Positions 44,780 through 53,082 of a stretch of 64,000 bases of DNA are shown in pieces. Position numbers and translations under genes: made by a program. Each line of letters opens with the position of its first letter. Within the stretch, counting starts at the first letter, position 1. The notes beneath the pieces are model-generated. The model saw nothing but the letters and a program-made list of their open reading frames with translations. It did no database searches and was not told the DNA's origin. The stretch spans positions 18,358 to 82,357 of the forward strand of contig DIWJ01000057.1 of NCBI GenBank assembly GCA_002428445.1, in the 5' to 3' direction. The DNA comes from Syntrophaceae bacterium UBA6109 (GTDB lineage Bacteria > Desulfobacterota > Syntrophia > Syntrophales > UBA6109).

Positions 44780-44817
44780 CCCCCGGGGCCGGCTCTTTCA
44801 GGCCCCGGGGGTTTTTT
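44780..44817 (+). terminator. Rho-independent terminator of the MFS gene
   Basis: CCCCCGGGGCC (44780-44790) pairs with GGCCCCGGGGG (44801-44811), followed by six T. It is 28 bp after the MFS stop. Confidence 0.9.
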
Positions 44818-44845
44818 CATTTCAATCGTGTTGAAGAGGTCCATC

Positions 44846-45649
44846 ATGGGCAAGGCGCAATCTCCGGTTTATGACGTCGAGGCACTCGCCGCCATCATCC
44901 GCAAACTGAGGAGCCCGGACGGCTGTCCCTGGGATCGGGAGCAGCGCAAGGAAGATCTCGGGCGATACCTTCTCGAGGAGTCGTACGAGGTCGTCGACGC
45001 CATCCGGGACGGCAGCCCGGAAGCCCTCAAGGAGGAGCTGGGAGATCTCCTCTTCCAGATCCTCTTTCTGGTCCGCCTTGCGGAAGAGGCGGCTGAATTT
45101 TCTTTTGCGGATGTAACGGCGGCCGTGGGCGGAAAGATGATCCGGCGCCATCCCCACGTCTACGGGCAGGTCCGCGTGAACGGCGTCGCGGACGTCAAGG
45201 CAAACTGGAAGGATATCAAGGAGCGCCTCGAAAAGAAACCTCCGGACAGGCAGGGGGCGCTGGAGAGCGTCCCCCGCGCGCTGCCCGCCCTGGCGAGGGC
45301 GCAGCGGATCGGCGAAGCGGCCGCCAGGGCCGGTTTCGACTGGGAAGATGCCGGCGGGGTCCTGAAGAAGATCGACGAGGAACTGGCCGAACTCCGCGCC
45401 GCCCTGACAGCGAAAGAAAAGGAGCGGATCGATGAAGAGATCGGCGATCTCCTCTTCAGCGTCGTCAACCTCTGCCGTTTTGTGAAGGTGGACGCGGAGC
45501 AATCCTTGACGGAGGCGGTGAAAAAATTTATAGAACGCTTCCGCCGCATCGAGGAGCGGCTCCGCCGGGAAGGCCTGTCGCCGGCCGAGGCGACGTTCCA
45601 GCGGCTGGACAGCCTCTGGAATGAAGTCAAGAAGGAAGAAGAACGATGA
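44846..45649 (+). CDS. mazG: nucleoside triphosphate pyrophosphohydrolase MazG
   Basis: The 267-residue protein has two tandem MazG domains: the first with SPDGCPWDREQ, LLEESYEVVDAI and LGDLLFQILFLVRLA, the second with KIDEELAEL and EEIGDLLFSVVNLCRF. It hydrolyses (d)NTPs to monophosphate and pyrophosphate as house-cleaning. ATG 44846 is chosen because of AGAGG eight bases upstream; a GTG at 44828 is the alternative. It overlaps the DUF2065 gene by 4 bases. Confidence 0.9.
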   Translation: MGKAQSPVYDVEALAAIIRKLRSPDGCPWDREQRKEDLGRYLLEESYEVVDAIRDGSPEALKEELGDLLFQILFLVRLAEEAAEFSFADVTAAVGGKMIRRHPHVYGQVRVNGVADVKANWKDIKERLEKKPPDRQGALESVPRALPALARAQRIGEAAARAGFDWEDAGGVLKKIDEELAELRAALTAKEKERIDEEIGDLLFSVVNLCRFVKVDAEQSLTEAVKKFIERFRRIEERLRREGLSPAEATFQRLDSLWNEVKKEEER

Positions 45650-45831
45650 AATATTTTCTCTGTGTCCTGGGAATGGTATTTGTCATCGAGGGGCTTCCCT
45701 ACTTCGCCTTTCCGGATAAGATCAAGGCCTATCTCCTCAAACTGGTCGAGGTGCCGGATTCCAAACTGCGCCTCCTGGGACTGGCGGCCATGCTGGGCGG
45801 ACTCGCCCTCGTCTGGCTGGGCCGGAGCTGA
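45646..45831 (+). CDS. DUF2065 small membrane protein
   Basis: This 61-residue protein has two hydrophobic helices separated by FPDKIKAYLLKLVEVPDSKLR. The YFLCVLGMVFVIEGLPYFAFPDK start and the final GLALVWLGR are the DUF2065 pattern. The ATG overlaps the mazG stop (ATGA), so it is translationally coupled. The function is unknown. Confidence 0.8.
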   Translation: MKYFLCVLGMVFVIEGLPYFAFPDKIKAYLLKLVEVPDSKLRLLGLAAMLGGLALVWLGRS

Positions 45832-45881
45832 TCGCGCAAGGGTCGAACCTGAAATCGATCCTCTCGCAGGTCTTCTTCAAT

Positions 45882-46913
45882 ATGAAACTGGATGACTTCG
45901 ACTACGAACTCCCCGAGGAATTGATCGCGCAGGCGCCCTGCGAAGATCGCGACCAGTCGCGCCTCCTTGTCGTCCACCGGGATTCGGGCCGTCTCGAACA
46001 CCGGCGCTTTTGCGATCTGCCGGGATATCTTCGCCCCGGCGATGCCGTCGTCGTCAACGACTCCCGCGTCATCCCCGCGCGCCTCTTCGGAAACAAGGAA
46101 TCGGGCGGCCGCGTCGAGTTCCTCCTTCTTTCCTGCGAAGACGAACGCAGCGCGCTCTGGACGGCCCTCGTGAAACCGGGCCGGAGGGTGCGGCCGGGAA
46201 CATCCGTGAAAATCGGAACGGACGCGGAAGCGGAAATCCTGGAAAAGCTGCCGGACAAGACTTGGCGGGTCCGTTTCGTGACCGGTATGGATTTCAACGC
46301 CTTCCTGAACCGGCACGGCTGCGCACCGCTGCCCCCCTACATCAAACGCAGCGGCGGGACCGGTATCTCCGCTGCCGATCTCGAACGGTATCAGACCGTC
46401 TATGCCAGGGTTCCGGGATCCGTCGCCGCCCCCACGGCGGGCCTCCATTTCACCCCCGCGGTCCTCGCTGCCATCCGCGACCGCGGCATTCCCGTTGCCA
46501 CAGTCACGCTGCATGTCGGCTACGGCACTTTCCGGCCCATCGAAACGGAACACGTGGAAGATCACGTCATGGATGAAGAGCGCATCGAGGTCGGGGCCGA
46601 GGCCGCCCGGATCATGAATACCGCGGCGCGGGTCGTCGCCGTCGGGACAACCTCGACGAGGACGATCGAAAGCGCCGCCGCCGAAGACGGCAGGATCTCC
46701 GCCGGTTCGCAGCGAACCCGCCTTTATCTCTATCCGGGCCGTCCGTTCCGCCGGGTGGGCGCCCTCCTGACCAACTTCCATCTCCCCCGCTCGTCCCTCT
46801 TCCTGCTTGTCTGCGCCTTCGCAGGCAGGGAAAGGATGATGGAGGCCTACGCGGAGGCAATCCGCGAGCGATACCGTTTCTTCAGCTACGGCGACTGCAT
46901 GCTGATCCTGTGA
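45882..46913 (+). CDS. queA: S-adenosylmethionine:tRNA ribosyltransferase-isomerase
   Basis: The 343-residue enzyme transfers and isomerises the ribosyl moiety of SAM onto preQ1-tRNA to make epoxyqueuosine. It starts MKLDDFDYELPEELIAQAP and has VNDSRVIPARLFG, the PTAGLHFT motif near residue 187, HVGYGTFRP and the C-terminal TNFHLPRSSLFLLVCAFAGRE. The length is typical. tgt follows directly. It belongs with the queD-folE2 operon at 14 kb in the same pathway. Confidence 0.95.
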   Translation: MKLDDFDYELPEELIAQAPCEDRDQSRLLVVHRDSGRLEHRRFCDLPGYLRPGDAVVVNDSRVIPARLFGNKESGGRVEFLLLSCEDERSALWTALVKPGRRVRPGTSVKIGTDAEAEILEKLPDKTWRVRFVTGMDFNAFLNRHGCAPLPPYIKRSGGTGISAADLERYQTVYARVPGSVAAPTAGLHFTPAVLAAIRDRGIPVATVTLHVGYGTFRPIETEHVEDHVMDEERIEVGAEAARIMNTAARVVAVGTTSTRTIESAAAEDGRISAGSQRTRLYLYPGRPFRRVGALLTNFHLPRSSLFLLVCAFAGRERMMEAYAEAIRERYRFFSYGDCMLIL

Positions 46914-46927
46914 AAGGAACACGGTCG

Positions 46928-48043
46928 ATGGTCACACCCGGACAGGCCTTCCGCTTCGAGCGGATTCGAAGAGATGCCGGCTGCAACGCGCGGACGGGCC
47001 GGCTCGTAACGGCGCACGGCGCGGTGCAGACGCCCGCCTTCATGCCTGTGGGCACGCAGGGGGCCCTCAAGGCCCTCCTGCCCTCTCAGGCCGAAACCCA
47101 GGGCGTGGAAATGATCCTCGCCAACACCTATCACCTCTACCTTCGTCCCGGAAGCGATACGATCCGCGCCGCCGGAGGGCTTCATCGCTTCATGGGATGG
47201 AGGAAGCCGATCCTCACCGACAGCGGCGGATTCCAGGTCTACAGCCTGGCCAAATTGCGCAAGATCACCTCCGAAGGGGTTCTCTTCCAGTCGCACATCG
47301 ACGGGTCGCGGCATCTCCTCACGCCGGAAACGGCCCTCGCCGTCCAGGAAACGATCGGATCGGACATCATGATGTGCCTGGACGAATGCACGCCCTATCC
47401 ATGTTCCGGGAAAGAGACGGAGGCGTCCATGAAGCTGACCGCCGAATGGGCGGCGCGGACCAGAAAACACAAGAAAGCGGACGATCGGGCGCTGTTTGGA
47501 ATCGTCCAGGGCGGCACCTATCCCGAATTGCGTCGGCGGGCGGCGGAACAGATCGTCGCCGTCGGCTTCGACGGATATGCCATCGGCGGCGTCAGCGTCG
47601 GGGAGCCCCGGAAGCTCATGTACGAGATCACCGAGGAAACAGCCCCGCTTTTGCCGGAAGACAGGCCCCGCTACCTGATGGGAGTGGGCACTCCGGAGGA
47701 CATTGTCCGTTGCGTCGGCTATGGAATCGACATGTTCGATTGCGTTCTTCCGACCCGTTGCGCGCGGCATGGATTGTTGTTTACAAACGAAGAAAAGGTT
47801 GTTATAAAACACGCCCGTTATCGGGACGACCAAGAGCCGCCGGACCGCGATTGCGACTGCCACACATGCAGGAACTTCTCGCGCGCTTATCTGCGGCATC
47901 TTTTTGTCGCCGGGGAAATTCTGGCGCTGGTCCTGAACACGATCCACAACGTCCGGTACTACATGCGGCTGATGGAGCGCATCCGCAGCGCCGTTGAGGA
48001 AGATCGGTACGCAGATTTTCAAAAGGAATTCTTGAAACAATAG
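46928..48043 (+). CDS. tgt: tRNA-guanine transglycosylase
   Basis: The roughly 371-residue enzyme exchanges guanine 34 for preQ1 in the anticodon of Asp, Asn, His and Tyr tRNAs. Visible are the nucleophile region (DSGGFQVYSL with the catalytic Asp, and FDCVLPTR), the substrate loop VQGGTYPELR and GGVSVGEP, and the zinc site CDCHTCRNFSRAYLRHL. ATG 46928 with AAAGGA upstream is preferred over a GTG at 46910 that overlaps queA. yajC follows 15 bp later. Confidence 0.95.
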   Translation: MVTPGQAFRFERIRRDAGCNARTGRLVTAHGAVQTPAFMPVGTQGALKALLPSQAETQGVEMILANTYHLYLRPGSDTIRAAGGLHRFMGWRKPILTDSGGFQVYSLAKLRKITSEGVLFQSHIDGSRHLLTPETALAVQETIGSDIMMCLDECTPYPCSGKETEASMKLTAEWAARTRKHKKADDRALFGIVQGGTYPELRRRAAEQIVAVGFDGYAIGGVSVGEPRKLMYEITEETAPLLPEDRPRYLMGVGTPEDIVRCVGYGIDMFDCVLPTRCARHGLLFTNEEKVVIKHARYRDDQEPPDRDCDCHTCRNFSRAYLRHLFVAGEILALVLNTIHNVRYYMRLMERIRSAVEEDRYADFQKEFLKQ

Positions 48044-48058
48044 AAGGAGGACAACCAA

Positions 48059-48385
48059 TTGAATTCAATTGCTTATGCCATGGGAGGCCCTGGGGGCGGT
48101 CAGGCCGCACCGGGCGGTGACATCAGCTTCTTCGTGATGATGGCGATCCTCTTCGCCATCTTCTATTTTCTGATCATCCGGCCCCAGCAGAAGAAGCAGA
48201 AAGAGCTCAAGGCGATGCTCAGCGGCCTCGCCCACGGAGATACGGTCGTGACGACGGGCGGGATTCACGGCAAGATCGCGGCCCTCACGGATACGGTGGT
48301 AACCCTCGAGATCGCGCCCAATGTCAAGATCAAAGTGACCCGCGGCGCCGTCGCCGGCATCGTGCAGAAGGCCGACAAAGAATAG
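48059..48385 (+). CDS. yajC: preprotein translocase subunit YajC
   Basis: The 108-residue protein starts with TTG at 48059, eight bases after AAGGAGG. It has a short glycine-rich N-terminus, one membrane helix (FFVMMAILFAIFYFLIIRP), the conserved RPQQKKQKE and VTTGGIHGKI. It associates with SecDF. The order tgt-yajC-secD-secF is the classical one. Confidence 0.95.
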   Translation: MNSIAYAMGGPGGGQAAPGGDISFFVMMAILFAIFYFLIIRPQQKKQKELKAMLSGLAHGDTVVTTGGIHGKIAALTDTVVTLEIAPNVKIKVTRGAVAGIVQKADKE

Positions 48386-48403
48386 AACGGAAAGGTCCTC
48401 ATT

Positions 48404-50005
48404 ATGTGGAAGAGCATACAGATGAGAACGGCGATCACGGCGATCGTCTGCCTGGTGGCGCTGTTTTACCTGACACCCACTCTTACGTCGAATCTGCCCT
48501 CCTTCTGGAAGGAAAATCTCCCCAAGGAGGCCATCCATTTGGGGCTGGATCTGCAGGGCGGCATGCACCTCGTCCTGGAGGTCGATACGGAAAAGGCGGT
48601 CGAAAGCAACTCCGAGCGGCTCGCGAACAATCTCCGGGAAGCGATGATGGACAACCGGATCCGCTTCAAGCACATCGAGCGGGCCAAGGGCACCACCATC
48701 ACACTGGAACTTCCGGACTCGGCCGCACAGAGCGCCTTCGAAAAGATGCTCAAGGAACAGTATTCCGACCTTGAGCAGGTGGGGACGGAGGTCGTCGACG
48801 GCAGACACAAGGTCACGCTGGACCTCCGGAGCAAGCGCAAGGACGAAATCAAGAAACTGGCCGTGGAACAGAGCCTGGAGACGATCCGCAACCGCGTCGA
48901 CCAGTTCGGCATCTCCGAGCCGGAAATCATTCCCCAGGCGGAGAACCGGATCATCGTGCAAATGCCCGGCGTGAAAGATCCGGGGCGGGCCAAGAACCTG
49001 ATCGGCAGGACGGCGCTTCTGGAATTCAAGCTCGTGGACGAGGAGCACAGCCTCGAGGAGGCGATGAAGGGAAACATTCCTGACGGGGACGAGATTTTGA
49101 ATGAAGTCCGCGTCGACCGGCAGTCGGGCCGGCGATCCACTTCGCCCCTCCTTCTCAAGAGCAAGACACTGCTTACGGGCGAGTCCCTGGAGAGCGCCAC
49201 CGTCCAGATCGGCGACCGCTTCGGCGAGCCGCATGTATCGATAAAATTCAATGCCCAGGGAGCGGCCGACTTCGAGCGCATCACGGGCGAAAACGTCAAA
49301 AAGAGGCTGGCGATCGTTCTGGATGGAAGCGTGCATTCCGCGCCGGTCATCCAGGAGCGGATCTCCGGCGGCAACGCCCAGATCACCGGCTCTTTCACGA
49401 TGGATGAAGCCCGGGACCTCGCCATCGTCCTGCGAGCAGGCGCCCTCCCGGCGCCGGTCAATATTCTTGAAGAGCGGACCGTCGGCCCGTCGCTGGGGAA
49501 AGACTCCATCGAACGGGGCATCCGGTCCATCCTCATCGGCGGCCTCGCCGTCGTCTTCTTCATGGTCGTCTACTACCGTCTTTCCGGCTTCATCGCCAAT
49601 CTGGCGCTGCTGCTCAATATCCTTCTCATCCTGGGCACGCTCGCCGCTTTCCGGGCGACCCTCACGCTGCCCGGCATCGCCGGCATCGTGCTGGTCATCG
49701 GCATGGCCGTGGACGCAAACGTCCTCATCTACGAGCGGATCCGGGAGGAATTGCGGCTGGGCAAAACGCCGCGTGCGGCGATCGACTCCGGTTACGCAAA
49801 GGCCTTCCTGACGATCTTCGACTCCAACCTGACCACCCTGATCGCGGCGCTCTTCCTGTTCGGGTTCGGAACCGGTCCGATCAAAGGATTCGCCGTCACA
49901 CTCAGCGTCGGAATAGTCGCCAGCATGTTCACCGCCGTCTTCGTGACGCGGATCGTCTTCGACTTTTTCGTCTGGAATCGAAAACTCCAGACAATCAGCA
50001 TATAA
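48404..50005 (+). CDS. secD: protein translocase subunit SecD
   Basis: The 533-residue subunit has one N-terminal helix, a large periplasmic P1 domain (LGLDLQGGMHLVLEVDT near residue 40), the SecD/F head, and five C-terminal helices. The GMAVDANVLIYERIREE and LTTLIAALFLFGFGTGPIKGFA signatures are the proton-pathway region. It uses the proton gradient to pull exported proteins from the periplasmic side. Confidence 0.95.
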   Translation: MWKSIQMRTAITAIVCLVALFYLTPTLTSNLPSFWKENLPKEAIHLGLDLQGGMHLVLEVDTEKAVESNSERLANNLREAMMDNRIRFKHIERAKGTTITLELPDSAAQSAFEKMLKEQYSDLEQVGTEVVDGRHKVTLDLRSKRKDEIKKLAVEQSLETIRNRVDQFGISEPEIIPQAENRIIVQMPGVKDPGRAKNLIGRTALLEFKLVDEEHSLEEAMKGNIPDGDEILNEVRVDRQSGRRSTSPLLLKSKTLLTGESLESATVQIGDRFGEPHVSIKFNAQGAADFERITGENVKKRLAIVLDGSVHSAPVIQERISGGNAQITGSFTMDEARDLAIVLRAGALPAPVNILEERTVGPSLGKDSIERGIRSILIGGLAVVFFMVVYYRLSGFIANLALLLNILLILGTLAAFRATLTLPGIAGIVLVIGMAVDANVLIYERIREELRLGKTPRAAIDSGYAKAFLTIFDSNLTTLIAALFLFGFGTGPIKGFAVTLSVGIVASMFTAVFVTRIVFDFFVWNRKLQTISI

Positions 50006-50020
50006 CTCCGGGAGACTTTC

Positions 50021-50929
50021 ATGGAACTGCTCAAACAGAACCTCAATATCGACTTCGTGGGAAAGATGAAGATCGCCTTCATCGCATCCGTCGCCATGAT
50101 CGTCATCAGTATCCTCTCGGTCATCCTGCACGGGGGTCTGAACTACGGTATCGACTTTGCGGGCGGAACCCTCGTCCAGATCAAGTTCAAAGCCGAAACG
50201 CCCACGGAGAAGATCCGCGCGGCTTTCAAGCCGATCGGACTCGAGAACAGCATCATCCAGCAGGTGGGGGATCAGGAATACGTGGTAAGGACGCATGAGT
50301 CGTCTTCCGACACGAAGGGCCTCTCCGGAAAGATCGAAGACGCCCTGACGGCCGCTATCGGCAAGGGGGCCTTCGAAATCCGCCGTGTCGAAGTTGTCGG
50401 TCCCAAGGTGGGCAAGGATCTCACGAACAAGGCGATCTGGGCGCTCGTTTTCGCGTGGCTGGGGATGCTGATCTATATCGCCTTCCGCTTCGAATTCCGG
50501 TACGCCGTTGGCGCCATCCTCGCCCTCGTCCACGATACGCTTATCACCGTGGGAGCGCTTTCGCTCTTCGACAAGGAATTCACCTTGACCATCGTGGCGG
50601 CCCTCCTGACCATCGTCGGGTACTCCATCAACGACACGATCGTCGTCTTCGACCGCATCCGCGAAAACGTGAGAAAAAATCCCCGGCAGACGCTGGGAGA
50701 GCTCATCAACGTAAGCATCAACCAGACCCTGAGCAGGACGATCCTGACGTCCCTCACCGTCCTGATCGTGGTTGTCATCCTGTTCTTCCTGGGCGGCGAG
50801 GTGATCCACGATTTTGCCTTTGCCCTGATCGTCGGCGTGATCATAGGCACCTACTCGTCCGTTTTCATTGCGGCGCAGTTCATCCTGATCTGGGAACGAT
50901 TCCGCCCGGCGAAGAAGAGAAAGCGCTGA
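50021..50929 (+). CDS. secF: protein translocase subunit SecF
   Basis: The 302-residue partner of SecD has YGIDFAGGTLVQIKF near residue 40 and GYSINDTIVVFDRIREN near residue 205, then ILTSLTVLIVVVILFFLGGEVIHDFA. The GGAG at 50012 lies nine bases before the ATG. It ends four bases before the DUF456 gene. Confidence 0.95.
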   Translation: MELLKQNLNIDFVGKMKIAFIASVAMIVISILSVILHGGLNYGIDFAGGTLVQIKFKAETPTEKIRAAFKPIGLENSIIQQVGDQEYVVRTHESSSDTKGLSGKIEDALTAAIGKGAFEIRRVEVVGPKVGKDLTNKAIWALVFAWLGMLIYIAFRFEFRYAVGAILALVHDTLITVGALSLFDKEFTLTIVAALLTIVGYSINDTIVVFDRIRENVRKNPRQTLGELINVSINQTLSRTILTSLTVLIVVVILFFLGGEVIHDFAFALIVGVIIGTYSSVFIAAQFILIWERFRPAKKRKR

Positions 50930-50931
50930 CC

Positions 50932-51444
50932 TTGATCCCTCTCGAAGCAGCGGGACTAACCCTGTTCGTCCTGGCGCTCGCCGCCGGGATTTTTGCAACG
51001 GTCTTCAGCCTGCCGGGAACGGTCCTGATCCTGGTCGCCTCCTTTTTGTACGCCCTCTTCACCGGTTTCGAACCGATCGGCTTCCGGTTGCTGGCCGTGC
51101 TGGCGGTTCTGTCCATCGCCGCCGAGGCCGGCGAGTTTGTCCTGGGAATGCTGGGGGCGGCCCGGTTCGGCGCATCGGGGAAGGCATTCTGGGCGTCCCT
51201 GGGAGGAGGACTCCTGGGCGCATTCCTCCTGGCGCCATTGATGTTCGGCGCGGGGGCGCTCCTGGGAATGTTCCTTGGAAGCTTTACGGGCATGCTCGCC
51301 GCGGAAATCTTGCGGCAGCGCCGGATCAAACCGGCCCTGCGGGCCGCCTGGGGCGCCCTTCTGGGTACGGCTGCCGGCATTCTTTTCAAAGGACTGTGCG
51401 CATTGACGATGACCGTGATCGTGCTGATGAAGATCTACTCGTAA
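50932..51444 (+). CDS. DUF456 membrane protein
   Basis: The roughly 170-residue protein has five or so glycine-rich hydrophobic segments (LFVLALAAGIFATVFSLPGT; FGASGKAFWASLGGGLLGAFLLAPL; LLGMFLGSFTGMLAAEIL), the DUF456 pattern. The TTG at 50932 is the best start (MIPLEAAGL); no strong ribosome site is seen and coupling to secF is likely. The function is unknown. Confidence 0.75.
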   Translation: MIPLEAAGLTLFVLALAAGIFATVFSLPGTVLILVASFLYALFTGFEPIGFRLLAVLAVLSIAAEAGEFVLGMLGAARFGASGKAFWASLGGGLLGAFLLAPLMFGAGALLGMFLGSFTGMLAAEILRQRRIKPALRAAWGALLGTAAGILFKGLCALTMTVIVLMKIYS

Positions 51445-51460
51445 GGAAGAAGGCGGACCC

Positions 51461-52072
51461 ATGTCGAAACCCAAATCGAAAATTCAGGAATACGTGGAGG
51501 CGATCCTCATCGCGATCCTTATCGCGTTCTTCATCCGGACCTTCATTGTGCAGGCCTTCAAGATTCCATCCGGTTCCATGAAACCGACGCTCCAGATCGG
51601 CGACCACATCCTCGTCAACAAGTTCATCTACGGCGTCAAGATCCCCTTGCTGCGGACGACGCTCATTCCCGTGACGGAACCGAAACGCGGCGATATCGTC
51701 GTCTTCATCTATCCGGAAGACCGCTCCAAGGATTTCATCAAGAGGCTGATCGGCGTCGCCGGCGATACGGTCGAGATCCGCAACAAGAAGATCTTTCTGA
51801 ACGGGAAACTCTACGAAGATCTGCACGGGGTGTACACGGACGACGTCGTCCTCCCGGCCGCTCTGCAGAAGAGGGACAACTTCGGACCTGTCACCGTTCC
51901 CCAGGGAAGCATCTTTGTGATGGGGGACAACCGGGACCAGAGTTATGACAGCCGTTTCTTCGGTTTTGTCGAACTCAAGGATGTGATGGGAAAGGCCATG
52001 ATCATCTACTGGTCATGGAACAGCGAAGAAACCAACGTCCGCTGGAGCAGGATCGGCCGGATTCTCCGTTAA
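51461..52072 (+). CDS. lepB: signal peptidase I
   Basis: The 203-residue enzyme has one N-terminal membrane anchor (VEAILIAILIAFFIRTFIVQAF), the nucleophile Ser in IPSGSMKPTL, the general base Lys in KRLIGVAGD and VMGDNRDQSYDSRFFG. It removes signal peptides on the outer face of the cytoplasmic membrane. Its position after secDF-DUF456 suggests one secretion-linked operon. Confidence 0.95.
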   Translation: MSKPKSKIQEYVEAILIAILIAFFIRTFIVQAFKIPSGSMKPTLQIGDHILVNKFIYGVKIPLLRTTLIPVTEPKRGDIVVFIYPEDRSKDFIKRLIGVAGDTVEIRNKKIFLNGKLYEDLHGVYTDDVVLPAALQKRDNFGPVTVPQGSIFVMGDNRDQSYDSRFFGFVELKDVMGKAMIIYWSWNSEETNVRWSRIGRILR

Positions 52073-52132
52073 GACCGGCCCTGCGCAACGGCGGGACCGC
52101 CTTCCGAACCCTGTGGCAGGCCCTGCCGCAGT

Positions 52133-53053
52133 TCATGCCGGGCCTTTCGGTTCGAAATACCGCAACACCGCTTTCTTGCGTCCCGCCAGGCGGCAGTACG
52201 CCACCGCCGGATAACCCAGGGCGACGACGGCATGGACCTTTTCGTTCTCCGGAATTCCCAGAAATTTCTGCAGGGAAGAATCCCTCCGCATGGCAGCCAC
52301 CGCAAAACCGACGAGGCACGCCCCCAAACCCATGGCGTGTGACGCCAGCAGGAGATTCTGGGCCGCCAGCAGAGCATCTTCCGCAGGGCAGCTTCCCCCG
52401 GGCCGGCTGCCGATGACGATGGCCGCCGCCGCCCCGTGAAAGAGACGGTCGCGCCCCCCCTGCCGCCACTCGGCGATCGCCTTTTCGACCGACTGGGCGT
52501 ACTCCCGGTAATACCCGTCCAACTCCGGCCGCCCGAGCCCCTTGGCGACATTGCGCACGACGGCGTTTCGCGACAGCCGGTTGAGGCGCTCGAACAGCGG
52601 CAAAATCCTCTCGCCCAGGGCCAGCAACTCCCGCCGCGTCGGCAGGATCGTGAACGTCCAGACCTGGCTGTTCGTCCCGGATGGCGCCAGGGCGGCGATT
52701 TTCACGAGGTCTTCGAGGATCGGCCGCCCGACGGGGCGATCCTCGAAATTGCGGCACGATCGCCGGGAGGCCATGAACTGCGCCAGCTTCGCCGGGTCGA
52801 AGCCGCCCCAGGGGATCCAATCCCCGGACACGCGGAACGTCGCGAATTCCAGCATCGCGGGGTCGATGGCGCCTACGGAAACGGCTGCGGCGGGACAGAC
52901 CGCGGCGCACTGCCCGCAACCGAGCGACCGTTCTCCGGTCACGGCCGCCTTTCCGCCGACCAGGGAAAGCGTCCTCGAGGGACAGACGCGGATGCAACTG
53001 CCGCAGCCGGTGCAGCGTTCCCGATCGATGACCGTCGTTACCCTGCGCTTCAT
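52133..53053 (-). CDS. nitroreductase family protein with N-terminal 2[4Fe-4S] ferredoxin domain
   Basis: The 306-residue protein starts with two ferredoxin motifs, CTGCGSCIRVCP and CGQCAAVCP (residues 14-56). A nitroreductase (FMN) domain follows with ASRRSCRNFEDRPVG, APSGTNSQVWTFTIL and a C-terminal VALGYPAV. Electrons would pass from a ferredoxin or dehydrogenase through the clusters to FMN. This is a common anaerobic architecture with unknown substrate. It is downstream of the NRAMP-like gene (29 bp gap) on the same strand. Confidence 0.88.
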   Translation of the reverse strand: MKRRVTTVIDRERCTGCGSCIRVCPSRTLSLVGGKAAVTGERSLGCGQCAAVCPAAAVSVGAIDPAMLEFATFRVSGDWIPWGGFDPAKLAQFMASRRSCRNFEDRPVGRPILEDLVKIAALAPSGTNSQVWTFTILPTRRELLALGERILPLFERLNRLSRNAVVRNVAKGLGRPELDGYYREYAQSVEKAIAEWRQGGRDRLFHGAAAAIVIGSRPGGSCPAEDALLAAQNLLLASHAMGLGACLVGFAVAAMRRDSSLQKFLGIPENEKVHAVVALGYPAVAYCRLAGRKKAVLRYFEPKGPA

Positions 53054-53082
53054 GGGCAGGACCTTTCACGCGGAACTGCAGC

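Noticed and set aside
48065..50998. 977-codon open frame on the minus strand
   Set aside because: It is exactly antisense to yajC-secD-secF, which match known families in full. GC-rich codon usage creates long antisense frames.
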